Positions 45,621-55,344 of a stretch of 64,000 nucleotides of DNA are shown here, piece by piece. Both the position numbers and the translations under genes were made by a program. Location: positions 62,001 to 126,000 of the forward strand of contig SFTJ01000001.1 in assembly GCA_004563195.1 (NCBI GenBank), given 5' to 3'. Source of the stretch: a bacterium (GTDB taxonomy: Bacteria > Bacteroidota > Bacteroidia > Bacteroidales > Muribaculaceae). Position 1 is the first letter of the stretch. The number at the start of each line of letters is the position of its first letter. A model generated the notes under the pieces. That model did not search any database, was not told where the DNA came from, and saw only the letters and a list, made by a program, of their open reading frames with translations.

Positions 45621-47648
45621 TTACCAGATTATTACTCTGTCGGCAGGTGCTATATACATCTTATCACCGCTCTTGATGTCAAAGGCATCGTAGAACGACT
45701 GTATGTTGCGCAATGTGGCGTTTACGCGCCATTTGCCAAGTGAGTGAACATCTATTTTGGTGCGACGCAAAATCTCTTGGTCGGTAATATTGGCTGCCCA
45801 CACATTGGCATAGCTTAGATAGAAGCGTTGGTCGGGAGTAAAGCCGTCAATTTGTTCGTTCGATTTTCCTTGTTCGGTCTTCTTGAATGCCGTGTATGCC
45901 ACTCGCAAGCCTCCTTGGTCGGCAATGTTTTCGCCAAGTGTATACTGCCCATTGGCATGGGTATCGCCGAGAATCACAATGTTATTAAACTGTTCCACAA
46001 GCACTTGTGTCTTTGTTTTAAACTTGCTCGCATCTTCTTCGGTCCACCACGATACCATGTTGCCGTTTTGGTCGAAGTTGCGACCTTGGTCGTCGAATCC
46101 GTGTGTCATTTCGTGTCCTATTACCACTCCTATCGCTCCGTAGTTGCAAGCATCGTCGCCGTTAGGATTGAAATACGGTGCCTGGAGAATACCTGCCGGG
46201 AAGCAGATTTCGTTGGTTGTAGGATTATAGTAAGCATTAACGGTTTGCGGTGTCATACCCCACTCATCGCGGTCTACCGGCTTGCCGTACTTCGAGAGCG
46301 CATATGCACTCTCAAAGGCTCTCGCACGACGCACATTTTCCCAATATGATTGTTCCGGGTCAATCTGTATTCCCGAATAATCTCTCCACTTGTCGGGATA
46401 GCCTATCTTCACTGTAAAGCTGTTCAACTTTACCAATGCATTCACTTTGGTCTTGTCGCTCATCCAGTCGAGTGATGCTATGTGCTCTCCCAATGCCACC
46501 TTCAGGTTGTTAACCAACTTGAGCATCTTTTCCTTCGAACTTGCAGGGAAATACTTTTCTACATATAGTTCGCCCACGGCTTCGCCGAGAATATTGTTTG
46601 GCGTACCCAAAGCGCGTTTCCATCGTGGCTCTTGCACTGTTTTGCCCGACATTACATGTGAGAACATTTCGAAGTTGGCATCCACAAAATCATCGCTCAA
46701 GTACGAACTTGCTGTGGTGATCACATCAAATGCCATATAGTCCTTAAGTTCTTGGTCTTTAAGGGTTGCCATAAGTTCGCTAACCTTAGCCAAAGCCTTA
46801 GGTTCGGTTACGCATGCCTTGTCCACACCATTCAGATTGCGTGCTACAAAATATTCAGCCCACTTGATTGAAGGGAATTCCTTTTGGAGCTGATCCACTG
46901 TGTAGATGTTATACATTCTCGACATATCGCGACTTTCCTCGCGTGTCATTGTCACCTTTGCTATCTCGGTTTCAATTTTCAACACGTTCTTGGCTGCTTG
47001 CTTGGCTGCTTTCGGCTTGTAACCGGCAAGCTTCATCATAGTCTCGATGTAGTTGATATAAGCATTTCTGATTTTTGTGCTGTTTTCATCGTTTTCGAGA
47101 TAGTAATCGCGGTCGCCCATACCGAGACTTGCCTGACCCAGATACAATATATTCACATTGCTATCCTTCAAATCTGCCATCACGAAGCATCCAAAGAGTG
47201 TAGATGTCACATCGTTATGAAGGTGGTAGATAGTGCTTAGCAAGTCGGCTCTTTTCATTGCGGCAATATTTGCCAACTCTTCTTTAATAGGAGCAGCGCC
47301 TTCGCTGTTGAGTCGCACGCTGTCCATACCGAGCTTGTAGAGGTCGTTAACCTTCTGTGCCACTGTACCCTTTGCCGGGTTGGTTTTATCAAGGTTTTGA
47401 ACCAAATCCTTGATTTGTGCACGATTGTTCTCTGCCAACTCGTCGAATGTTCCAAAGCGCGAATACTGTGGATCGAGAGGATTGTTCTTTTGCCATCCTC
47501 CGGTAGCATACTGATAGAAATCTTCACCCGGAGCTATGCTCATATCGAGATTTGCTCTGTCAACTCCGATTTTTCCTTTATCGTTTGCAGTCATTGTAAT
47601 TGTTGATAATAAAGCCAATGATGAAACCAATAATGTTAACTTTTTCAT
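45621..47648 (-). CDS. pepO: M13-family (neprilysin-like) zinc metallopeptidase, exported
   Basis: A 675-residue endopeptidase of family M13 that cuts oligopeptides. The zinc signature VIGHEMTHGFDDQGRNFD (HExxH, near residue 510) and the downstream ENIADQGG (ExxAD, near 570) are complete. The conserved NAYYNP and FPAGILQAP precede the catalytic helix. A signal peptide (KKLTLLVSSLALLSTITMTA) with no lipobox predicts periplasmic or surface export. It begins 48 bases downstream of the ABC-F stop on the same strand and ends in a strong terminator. A nutritional or signalling role is not distinguishable. Confidence 0.95.
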   Translation of the reverse strand: MKKLTLLVSSLALLSTITMTANDKGKIGVDRANLDMSIAPGEDFYQYATGGWQKNNPLDPQYSRFGTFDELAENNRAQIKDLVQNLDKTNPAKGTVAQKVNDLYKLGMDSVRLNSEGAAPIKEELANIAAMKRADLLSTIYHLHNDVTSTLFGCFVMADLKDSNVNILYLGQASLGMGDRDYYLENDENSTKIRNAYINYIETMMKLAGYKPKAAKQAAKNVLKIETEIAKVTMTREESRDMSRMYNIYTVDQLQKEFPSIKWAEYFVARNLNGVDKACVTEPKALAKVSELMATLKDQELKDYMAFDVITTASSYLSDDFVDANFEMFSHVMSGKTVQEPRWKRALGTPNNILGEAVGELYVEKYFPASSKEKMLKLVNNLKVALGEHIASLDWMSDKTKVNALVKLNSFTVKIGYPDKWRDYSGIQIDPEQSYWENVRRARAFESAYALSKYGKPVDRDEWGMTPQTVNAYYNPTTNEICFPAGILQAPYFNPNGDDACNYGAIGVVIGHEMTHGFDDQGRNFDQNGNMVSWWTEEDASKFKTKTQVLVEQFNNIVILGDTHANGQYTLGENIADQGGLRVAYTAFKKTEQGKSNEQIDGFTPDQRFYLSYANVWAANITDQEILRRTKIDVHSLGKWRVNATLRNIQSFYDAFDIKSGDKMYIAPADRVIIW

Positions 47649-47696
47649 TTTCTCTATTACTTTTGTTTTTTAGATTTTTATGATGATTATTATCTG

Positions 47697-49655
47697 TTAT
47701 TCATTGCTCACGCGTTCGAGTTCTTCCGATGCAAGTTCCCATTCGCTCATAGCCATCTCGAGTTTCTTGTTTGTCTCTTGATGGTCGGTAAAGATGTTGG
47801 GGTTATCGGTTTTGCCGGCTGCAATAGATGCCTCTATTTCAGCCACTTTATTCTCAAGTTCGGCAATTTGCTTTTCAAATTCTTCCACGCGTTTACGGGC
47901 TTGTCGCACCAGTTTATCGTGTTCTTTTTGCTCGAAATATGATCGTTTCGATGCGCTCATAGTCTCGAGAGGATTACTTGCTGCCGAGCCTTCCGATTCC
48001 GGTTTTTTATTGCCTTTAGGAGCAGCCACTTCGAGCTGCTGAAGTGTTTCGAGCTGCTTGCTTTGCAAGAAATCATACACGCCGCCAAGGTGTTCTTTCA
48101 CTTTGCCGCCGCCAAATTCATATACTTTCGATACCAAACCGTCGAGGAAGTCACGGTCGTGCGACACCACTATCACCGTGCCGTCGAATGCGCGTATGGC
48201 ATCTTTCAGGATTTCTTTTGTGGGTATATCCAAGTGGTTGGTCGGTTCGTCGAGTATCAGTAGATTCACGGGCTCAAGCAGGAGCTTTATCATGGCCAAG
48301 CGCGATTTTTCACCGCCCGAGAGCACCTTTACTTTCTTATCGGAGGCTTCGCCGCCAAACATAAATGCGCCGAGAATGTCACGAATTTTTGTTCGTATAT
48401 CGCCCACAGCCACGCGGTCGATGGTGTCGAACACGGTCAAATCTTGGTCGAGCAGTTGAGCTTGATTTTGAGCAAAATAACCTATCTTAACGTTGTGCCC
48501 TATCTTCAGCACGCCGCCATAGGGTATCTCGTTCATAATACACTTCACCAAAGTGGATTTTCCTTCGCCGTTCTTGCCCACAAACGCCACTTTTTCGCCT
48601 CGTTTGATGATGAAATTCACATCGGCAAACACCAAATGGTCGCCATAGCTTTTTGTCACATCTTCGGCTATCACAGGATAGTCGCCCGACCGTGGTGCCG
48701 GCGGAAACTTCAGCGACAGATGTGAATTATCCACCTCGTCTACTTCAATGCGGTCGATTTTCGAGAGCTGCTTTATGCGGCTCTGCACTTGCACCGACTT
48801 AGTGGCTTTATATCTAAAGCGCTCTATAAAGGCTTCGGTGTCCTGTATCTGTTTTTGCTGATTCTGATATGCTCGCATCTGCTGTTCCACGCGTTCCTTG
48901 CGCAATTCGAGAAACTTGCTGTAGTTTACGGCGTAATCATATATCTTTCCGAGCGATATTTCGATGGTTCTATTAGTTACATTATCAATAAACGCCTTAT
49001 CGTGCGACACGAGCACCACAGTATTGGCTTTTGTCTTAATGAAATTCTCCAACCATTGTATCGACTCGATGTCGAGGTGGTTGGTAGGCTCGTCGAGCAG
49101 CAACACGTCGGGCTTTTGAAGCAATAGTTTGGCCAATTCCACACGCATACGCCACCCTCCACTAAATTCACTTGTGGGGCGGTCGAAATCGCTTCGCAGA
49201 AATCCGAGACCTATGAGAGTTCGTTCCATTTCGGCCTCACAATTGTCGGAGCGATACATGGTTTGGAGCTCGGTGTAATGCGACAAACGGTCAATCAGAT
49301 TATGATATTCCTCACTCTCATAGTCGGTGCGCTTTAAGAGTTCGGCATTGAGTTCTTCCACTCGGGCATTTATCTTGTTTACGTGTTCAAATGCTTTCTT
49401 AACTTCTTCCTTAAGGGTCTGTGTATCAGAGAGCACCATCTGCTGTGGCAGATAACCTATGGTAATATCCGAGGGCTTGGATACCGTGCCGCTTGTTGGC
49501 GACTGAAGTCCGGCTATAATCTTCATCATAGTCGATTTTCCCGCCCCGTTTCTTCCCACAAGGGCTATTCTGTCGCGTTTGTTTATTACATAGTTTATAT
49601 TGTCGAATAGCGATTTACTGCTAAACTCTACCGACAAATTTTGTATGGCTATCAT
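47697..49655 (-). CDS. ABC-F family ATPase (ribosome-associated)
   Basis: A soluble protein of 652 residues with two ABC domains and no membrane helices. The first ABC has GRNGAGKSTMMKI (near 35) and SGGWRMRVELAKLLLQKPDV; the second has GKNGEGKSTLVK (near 358) and LSGGEKSRLAMIKLLL. They are joined by a basic helical linker (about 235-310, the P-site tRNA interaction motif) and followed by a coiled-coil tail (RVEEFEKQIAELENKVAEI). The layout matches Uup/EttA/YfmR-type factors that rescue ribosomes stalled on difficult sequences; no resistance role is implied. A promoter lies at 49683-49713. Confidence 0.9.
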   Translation of the reverse strand: MIAIQNLSVEFSSKSLFDNINYVINKRDRIALVGRNGAGKSTMMKIIAGLQSPTSGTVSKPSDITIGYLPQQMVLSDTQTLKEEVKKAFEHVNKINARVEELNAELLKRTDYESEEYHNLIDRLSHYTELQTMYRSDNCEAEMERTLIGLGFLRSDFDRPTSEFSGGWRMRVELAKLLLQKPDVLLLDEPTNHLDIESIQWLENFIKTKANTVVLVSHDKAFIDNVTNRTIEISLGKIYDYAVNYSKFLELRKERVEQQMRAYQNQQKQIQDTEAFIERFRYKATKSVQVQSRIKQLSKIDRIEVDEVDNSHLSLKFPPAPRSGDYPVIAEDVTKSYGDHLVFADVNFIIKRGEKVAFVGKNGEGKSTLVKCIMNEIPYGGVLKIGHNVKIGYFAQNQAQLLDQDLTVFDTIDRVAVGDIRTKIRDILGAFMFGGEASDKKVKVLSGGEKSRLAMIKLLLEPVNLLILDEPTNHLDIPTKEILKDAIRAFDGTVIVVSHDRDFLDGLVSKVYEFGGGKVKEHLGGVYDFLQSKQLETLQQLEVAAPKGNKKPESEGSAASNPLETMSASKRSYFEQKEHDKLVRQARKRVEEFEKQIAELENKVAEIEASIAAGKTDNPNIFTDHQETNKKLEMAMSEWELASEELERVSNE

Positions 49656-49682
49656 CTATTGCTGTTTCTAATTATCAAACTG

Positions 49683-49713
49683 CAAAAGTACAAAAAATTA
49701 GGTTATCCTCAAG
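49683..49713 (-). promoter_or_regulatory. Putative promoter of the ABC-F gene
   Basis: On the minus strand a perfect -7 box TACTTTTG (49690-49683) lies 19 bases from CTTG (49713-49710), one mismatch from the -33 TTTG. Confidence 0.55.
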
Positions 49714-49721
49714 GTTAATTA

Positions 49722-50753
49722 TCACAAAATTGCCACCTTTATCACTCCTTGCAGCTTATTCTCGAATATGCGATAGGCTTCTTCGATGTCTCTCAAAGGG
49801 AAACTGTGTGTGATGAGAGGGGTGGTATCTATCTTACCTTGCTCTATCAAACCGAGTATTTCCTCACAGTCACAGCCGTCTACACCACCGGTCTTGAACG
49901 TGAGATTCTTGCCATACATTTCGGGCAAAGGCAGCACTTGCGGGCGGTCATAAAGAGCCACCACGGTGACAATGGCATTAGCACGGGCGCATTCCCACGC
50001 CAAGCGGAATGTGTGTTCTGCTCCAGCCACTTCTATCACTCGGTCGGCCCCGCCATGGTCGCTGTTTTGTGCCACAAATTCTTTGCAATCTTCGGGAGTA
50101 ACCACCATAACATTACTATAGTGTTCGCTCACGAAACGGCGTCGCTCTTCCGACTTTTCGCACACTATGATGCGCCGTGGGTGGCGAAGCATCACGCACA
50201 GCAGTGTGCATATTCCGGTAGGACCTGCGCCTATTATCAGCACAGTGTCTTCTTCGGTTATCTCACTGATGCGAGCTGCCCAAAAGCCGGTAGCGAGCAC
50301 ATCGCCCACAAGCAATGCCTGCAAGTCGCTCACACCCTCGGGAATTATATTCAATCCCTGATTGGCTAATGGCACTCTCACATACTCCGTTTGCCCACCA
50401 TCGATGCGGCAACCGAGGGCCCATCCGCCGTCGGGATTGGTGCAATTGTTCACATAACCGTGCCGGCAATAGAAGCACTCTCCGCAGAATGTTTCCACAT
50501 TCACCGTTACTCGGTCGCCGGGCTTCACCTTTGTCACTTTTTTGCCGATTTCTTCCACTACTCCCACCATTTCATGACCTACGGTAATGCCGGGAACTGC
50601 ACGAGGCACGCTGCCATGCTTTATGTGTAAGTCGCTCGAGCATATACTGCTCATGGTCACTCTCACTATAGCATCGGTGGGTGCCTGCAACTTAGGTTTC
50701 GGCTTATCCACAAGGGCAAATTTTCCTTTTTCTATGTATGTGTATGCTAACAT
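49722..50753 (-). CDS. Zinc-dependent medium-chain alcohol dehydrogenase
   Basis: A 343-residue NAD(P)-dependent dehydrogenase of the zinc MDR superfamily. The catalytic zinc ligands are in ICSSDLHI (Cys near residue 37) and GHEMVG (His-Glu near 58). The structural zinc loop CGECFYCRHGYVNNC holds four cysteines (near 90-104). The Rossmann motif is IIGAGPTGICTLL (near 170). It resembles sorbitol/threonine/secondary-alcohol dehydrogenases, but the substrate is unresolved. Translation is set at the ATG at 50753, since the upstream in-frame GTG would add two residues. It follows a tiny winged-helix gene by 22 bases on the same strand. Confidence 0.88.
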   Translation of the reverse strand: MLAYTYIEKGKFALVDKPKPKLQAPTDAIVRVTMSSICSSDLHIKHGSVPRAVPGITVGHEMVGVVEEIGKKVTKVKPGDRVTVNVETFCGECFYCRHGYVNNCTNPDGGWALGCRIDGGQTEYVRVPLANQGLNIIPEGVSDLQALLVGDVLATGFWAARISEITEEDTVLIIGAGPTGICTLLCVMLRHPRRIIVCEKSEERRRFVSEHYSNVMVVTPEDCKEFVAQNSDHGGADRVIEVAGAEHTFRLAWECARANAIVTVVALYDRPQVLPLPEMYGKNLTFKTGGVDGCDCEEILGLIEQGKIDTTPLITHSFPLRDIEEAYRIFENKLQGVIKVAIL

Positions 50754-50775
50754 TGTCACTAACTATGTTTTGAAT

Positions 50776-50982
50776 TTATATCATCAATAATATCCTGCCT
50801 TCGGCCTTAATAAACATATCGGGATAGCGCCCAATTACGGCATATACTTGCTTCGATGTCACCGGCTGACCATCTTTGCGCAGATGCAGGCGTTCTTTGT
50901 TAATCATATCGGCTATCTCCTCGGTTCGCATACCCCTGTTTCGGCTTGCAAGGCAATAGAGAATGGCTTCTTCTATTTTCAT
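50776..50982 (-). CDS. Small winged-helix protein, HARE-HTH-like
   Basis: A 68-residue protein that is nearly all one winged-helix domain. The pattern EEAILYCLASRNRGMRTEEI, then T-S-K-Q-V-Y-A-V-I-G-R-Y-P-D-M-F and ending in a beta wing (AEGRILLM), resembles the HARE-HTH family (HB1, ASXL, restriction endonuclease; also the RNA polymerase delta subunit). The shorter ATG start at 50982 is preferred because it begins at the predicted first helix. It is probably co-transcribed with the dehydrogenase. DNA or RNA-polymerase binding is inferred from the fold only. Confidence 0.6.
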   Translation of the reverse strand: MKIEEAILYCLASRNRGMRTEEIADMINKERLHLRKDGQPVTSKQVYAVIGRYPDMFIKAEGRILLMI

Positions 50983-51208
50983 ATTCCCATTTTTTGTCCA
51001 CACTTGTCGGAGCAATTATCGCCCGGGCACTTTTTACGAAGTAAATTTACGAATTATGATTCAAATCGGCCTCATTGCCTGCGCAGAATTAATAAATATT
51101 ATCGTTTTATGTAGGATGAGCCTGCCGTTATTTAGCTCTATGCTATATCCAAAAGCAAAAAAGAACACAAATATTCTTTAATATAATGTGTATTCATCTC
51201 AAATTTTG

Positions 51209-51216
51209 TAATTTTG
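51209..51216 (+). promoter_or_regulatory. Putative -7 element of uvrB
   Basis: TAATTTTG, 49 bases before the uvrB ATG. No clear TTTG occurs at -33. No SOS/LexA-type dyad was recognised nearby. Confidence 0.45.
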
Positions 51217-51265
51217 TAGACTAATATTTCGCACTTTACAAAGTCGAAAATTATAGCTGCAACAC

Positions 51266-53344
51266 ATGGATTTCAAACTTCATTCAGAATATCAGCCTAC
51301 GGGCGACCAACCTAATGCTATCCGCGAATTGTCCGACGGTGTGAATGGTGGTGTACCCTACCAAACGCTTCTTGGCGTTACCGGTTCGGGTAAAACTTTC
51401 ACTATGGCTAATGTGATAGCCAACACCAATAAACCCACTCTCATTCTATCGCACAACAAGACTCTCGCGGCTCAACTCTACTCCGAATTCAAGGCGTTTT
51501 TCCCCGAAAATTCGGTGCATTATTTCGTCTCTTATTACGATTATTATCAACCGGAAGCATATATTCCTTCCACCGATAAATACATTGAGAAAGACCTCGC
51601 CATCAACGAGGAAATCGACCGCTTGCGCTTGTCGACCACAGCTGCACTGCTATCGGGTCGACGCGACATTATTGTGGTATCGTCGGTGTCGTGCATCTAT
51701 GGTATGGGCAACCCCGATGATTTCGACAAAAACATAATTCATGTGTCTGTGGGTCAGGAAATAGGTCGCGACATGTTCCTCACCCAACTCGTCGACGCTC
51801 TTTACTCCCGCAGCGAAGTGCAATACACCAGCGGTACTTTTCGCGTAACGGGCGATACGGTAGATGTGGCGCTTGCCTACGAACGAATCATGGTGCGCAT
51901 CATATTTTGGGGCAACGAGATAGAATCAATACAGATTTTAGACCCCGATACACAATTGCCTACCGAGACTGTTGATGCATTTAAGATTTATCCCGCCAAT
52001 CTCTTCGTTGCTTCGAAAGAACGCGTAGCTAAAGCTATCGGTGAGATTTCGGTCGATTTGGGCACTCAAGTGGATATGTTCTACAACGAAGGCCGAAGCA
52101 TAGAAGCTCGTCGATTGAAAGAACGCGTGGAATACGATATTGAGATGATTAAAGAAGTGGGCTACTGCTCAGGTATTGAAAACTATTCTCGATATTTCGA
52201 CGGCCGTGAACCGGGCACTCGCCCATTCTGCTTGCTCGATTATTTCCCTGATGATTTCTTGACAATTATCGACGAAAGCCACGTCACCGTACCTCAAATC
52301 AGAGGTATGTACGGTGGCGACCAAGCCCGCAAAACCAATCTTGTGAACTACGGATTCCGTCTACAAGCCGCTGTCGACAATCGTCCGCTGAAATTCGAAG
52401 AATTTGAGTCGCTCACCAAGCAGACCATTTACGTAAGTGCCACTCCTGCCGACTACGAACTCGAAAAGAGCGAAGGTGTGGTTACCGAGCAAATTATTCG
52501 CCCCACAGGACTTCTCGACCCGCAGATTTCAGTTCGCCCGTCATTGGGGCAAGTCGATGACTTAATCAATGAGATACAAACCCGCGTAGAGCGCAACGAG
52601 CGCACTTTGGTCACCACGCTCACCAAGCGAATGGCTGAAGAATTGTCGGAATATCTTGCCAACCACGATGTGCGTGTGGCTTATATTCACTCCGATGTCG
52701 ACACCATGGACCGCATACAGATTCTCGATGACCTTCGCGCAGGTGCCATAGATGTGCTCATAGGCGTTAATTTGCTTCGTGAAGGCCTCGACTTGCCGGA
52801 AGTGTCGCTTGTGGCAATTCTCGATGCCGACAAAGAAGGATTCCTGCGTTCCAACCGTTCGCTAACCCAAACCGCCGGTCGTGCTGCTCGTAACCTTAAT
52901 GGCGAAGTGATTATGTATGCCGACAAAATTACTCAATCGATGCAGCAAACAATCGACGAAACCGAACGCCGACGTAGTCTGCAGCTTGCCTATAATCAAG
53001 AACATGGCATCACGCCTCAAGCCATCATCAAGGCGCGAAATGCTATTATCGGCGTTGACAACGAGTTCTCGCAGATTTCTACCGAGGGCAGCAGCAATCT
53101 GTCGCGCGGAACTCGCGAAAAAGCTTCTTATGTGTCGTATCAAGCCGAGTTTACGCCTTCGATGGGCATTGCTGCCGACCCTGTAGTGCAATATATGAAC
53201 TTCGACGACTTAACCAAAGCCATCGAACGATTGCGTAAAAATATGATTGAAGCGGCTAAGAATATGGACTTTATCGAGGCGGCTCAACTTCGCGACGAGT
53301 TGCTTAAACTTGAGCAACGCAAGAAAGCATTAGAAGATATTTAA
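51266..53344 (+). CDS. uvrB: Excinuclease ABC subunit B
   Basis: DNA-damage verification helicase of nucleotide excision repair, acting between UvrA and UvrC. Walker A is GVTGSGKTF (near residue 39), the strand-separating beta-hairpin is YYDYYQPEAYIPSTDKYIEK (near 92), the DEAD-type motif is IIDESHVTVPQ (near 335), and motif VI is QTAGRAARN (near 535). A C-terminal UVR domain (about 655-690) that contacts UvrC is present. Length 692 is standard. The YgiQ gene starts 8 bases downstream, so the two are likely co-transcribed. Confidence 0.98.
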   Translation: MDFKLHSEYQPTGDQPNAIRELSDGVNGGVPYQTLLGVTGSGKTFTMANVIANTNKPTLILSHNKTLAAQLYSEFKAFFPENSVHYFVSYYDYYQPEAYIPSTDKYIEKDLAINEEIDRLRLSTTAALLSGRRDIIVVSSVSCIYGMGNPDDFDKNIIHVSVGQEIGRDMFLTQLVDALYSRSEVQYTSGTFRVTGDTVDVALAYERIMVRIIFWGNEIESIQILDPDTQLPTETVDAFKIYPANLFVASKERVAKAIGEISVDLGTQVDMFYNEGRSIEARRLKERVEYDIEMIKEVGYCSGIENYSRYFDGREPGTRPFCLLDYFPDDFLTIIDESHVTVPQIRGMYGGDQARKTNLVNYGFRLQAAVDNRPLKFEEFESLTKQTIYVSATPADYELEKSEGVVTEQIIRPTGLLDPQISVRPSLGQVDDLINEIQTRVERNERTLVTTLTKRMAEELSEYLANHDVRVAYIHSDVDTMDRIQILDDLRAGAIDVLIGVNLLREGLDLPEVSLVAILDADKEGFLRSNRSLTQTAGRAARNLNGEVIMYADKITQSMQQTIDETERRRSLQLAYNQEHGITPQAIIKARNAIIGVDNEFSQISTEGSSNLSRGTREKASYVSYQAEFTPSMGIAADPVVQYMNFDDLTKAIERLRKNMIEAAKNMDFIEAAQLRDELLKLEQRKKALEDI

Positions 53345-53352
53345 GAATTTTT

Positions 53353-55308
53353 ATGGCAAACAACAATATCGACAATAATCAAAATATAGGCATAGAGCAC
53401 TGGCTGCCAACCACGAAGAAGGAAATAGAGCGACGTGGATGGGACTACATCGATGTTATCCTTTTCAGTGGTGATGCTTACATCGACCATCCGTCGATGG
53501 GTGCTGCAGTTGTGGGCCGCGTACTCGAATCGAAGGGCTATCGCGTGGCTATAGTGCCGCAACCCAACTGGCGCGACGACTTGCGCGACTTCAAAAAACT
53601 CGGCACACCACGCTTGTTTTTTGGAGTCTCGGCAGGTGCTATGGACTCTATGGTCAACCACTACACCGCCAACCGTCGACGCCGCTCCGACGATGCTTAC
53701 ACACCTGGTGGCAAAGCCGGTATGCGCCCCGACCACCCTGCTATTGTCTACTCCAAGATATTAAAACAGCTCTTCCCAGATGTGCCTGTAGTTGCCGGCG
53801 GTATTGAGGTATCGCTGCGACGCCTTTCGCACTACGACTATTGGGACGACATGCTAAAACCCTCAATATTAGCCGACTGCGATGCCGATATTCTAATATA
53901 TGGCATGGGCGAAAAGCCAATAGTGGCTATTGCTGATGCTCTTGCCGGCGGGAAAAGCATCGGCGATATCTGCAACGTGCCGCAAACGGTGATTCGCACC
54001 TCTGCCGATGCTATGCCCGAGCAACCCGACGACGATAACATCATTCTTCACTCATTCGAAGAGTGTAAACGCTCGAAATTGCATCAAGCTCAGAATTTTA
54101 AAACCATTGAGATAGAGTCGAATCTTTGGAACGGACACACCCTTTGGCAGAAAACCGGAAATATGGCGATAAAGGTAAATCGCACCAATCCTCCTATGAC
54201 CACCGAGGAAATCGACGCTTCGTTCGATTTGCCTTACACTCGATTGCCTCACCCTCGCTACAATGGCAAAAACATTCCCGCCTACGAAATGATACGCCAC
54301 TCGGTGAATATGCACCGCGGTTGCTTTGGCGGCTGCGCCTTTTGCACCATTTCGGCGCATCAAGGCAAATTCATAGCTTGCCGAAGCAAAGAGTCGATAC
54401 TTCGCGAGGTGAAACAAGTGACTCAAATGCCCGATTTCAAGGGTTATATCTCCGACCTTGGCGGTCCTTCGGCCAATATGTACGGTATGCATGGTTTCGA
54501 CCTCGAGCGCTGCAAAAAATGTGTCCGTCCTTCGTGTTTGCACCCCAAGCCATGCGACAATCTCAATAATGACCACAGCGCCCTGCTTGACATATATCAC
54601 ACCGTGGACCAAATGCCCGAAATCAAAAAGTCGTTTATTGGCAGCGGAGTTCGTTACGATTTGGCTATGCACCAGTGCCACGATGAGCGAATCAACAAGA
54701 TAAACCGAAAATACATTGAGGAACTGATTCGTTTTCACGTGTCGGGGCGCCTGAAAGTAGCTCCCGAGCACACCAACGACGATGTTCTCTTTTTGATGCG
54801 TAAACCTTCGTTCTCGCTGTTCCACGAGTTCAAGGCCATCTTCGACAGAATCAACGAGAAATATCAACTTAAACAGCAATTGATTCCCTACTTCATCTCT
54901 TCTCACCCAGGATGCACCGAGGTGGCGATGGCCGAACTTGCTGTGGAAACAAAACACCTCAATTTTCACCTCGAGCAAGTGCAGGACTTCACGCCCACGC
55001 CTATGACCGTTTCTACCGAAACATATTATTGTGGCGTGCACCCCTACACACTTAAGCCGGTGTATACTCCTATAAACCAAGATGACAAACTCGCCCAACG
55101 AAAATATTTCTTCTGGTACGACGACAATTATAAGCGTCTTATCTTCAATTCGTTGTCGAAGCTTAACCGCACCGACCTTTTGGCGCAGCTCTATCCTCGC
55201 GGTATTGGCCAAATTCCACGAAACTCCGCTCCGCGCAATGGTGGCAAAGCCTATGGGCATCAATCGCCCAAACGCAAACACGCTTTTAATTCAAAGAAAC
55301 AAAAATAA
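53353..55308 (+). CDS. YgiQ family radical SAM protein (UPF0313)
   Basis: A 651-residue radical SAM protein of the YgiQ family, whose reaction is unknown. The N-terminal domain has GDAYIDHPSMGAAVVGRVLE. The iron-sulfur CxxxCxxC motif is CFGGCAFC within the segment HRGCFGGCAFCTISAHQGK, near residue 326. The C-terminal tail is rich in basic residues. The gene is tightly linked to uvrB and followed 36 bases later by the S9 peptidase gene. Its distribution is wide in Bacteroidetes, and no substrate can be inferred from its neighbours. Confidence 0.93.
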   Translation: MANNNIDNNQNIGIEHWLPTTKKEIERRGWDYIDVILFSGDAYIDHPSMGAAVVGRVLESKGYRVAIVPQPNWRDDLRDFKKLGTPRLFFGVSAGAMDSMVNHYTANRRRRSDDAYTPGGKAGMRPDHPAIVYSKILKQLFPDVPVVAGGIEVSLRRLSHYDYWDDMLKPSILADCDADILIYGMGEKPIVAIADALAGGKSIGDICNVPQTVIRTSADAMPEQPDDDNIILHSFEECKRSKLHQAQNFKTIEIESNLWNGHTLWQKTGNMAIKVNRTNPPMTTEEIDASFDLPYTRLPHPRYNGKNIPAYEMIRHSVNMHRGCFGGCAFCTISAHQGKFIACRSKESILREVKQVTQMPDFKGYISDLGGPSANMYGMHGFDLERCKKCVRPSCLHPKPCDNLNNDHSALLDIYHTVDQMPEIKKSFIGSGVRYDLAMHQCHDERINKINRKYIEELIRFHVSGRLKVAPEHTNDDVLFLMRKPSFSLFHEFKAIFDRINEKYQLKQQLIPYFISSHPGCTEVAMAELAVETKHLNFHLEQVQDFTPTPMTVSTETYYCGVHPYTLKPVYTPINQDDKLAQRKYFFWYDDNYKRLIFNSLSKLNRTDLLAQLYPRGIGQIPRNSAPRNGGKAYGHQSPKRKHAFNSKKQK

Positions 55309-55344
55309 AAAGAACCAATAATCTCAAAAAACTAATAATTCACT

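Noticed and set aside
47697..49655. ABC-F antibiotic resistance protein
   Set aside because: The basic linker and coiled-coil tail fit housekeeping Uup/EttA-type factors. Resistance cannot be claimed from family alone.
54052..55281. 409-residue open frame antisense to the YgiQ gene
   Set aside because: It lies codon-on-codon opposite the YgiQ frame, has no recognisable domain, and its openness follows from rare TTA/CTA/TCA codons on the sense strand.
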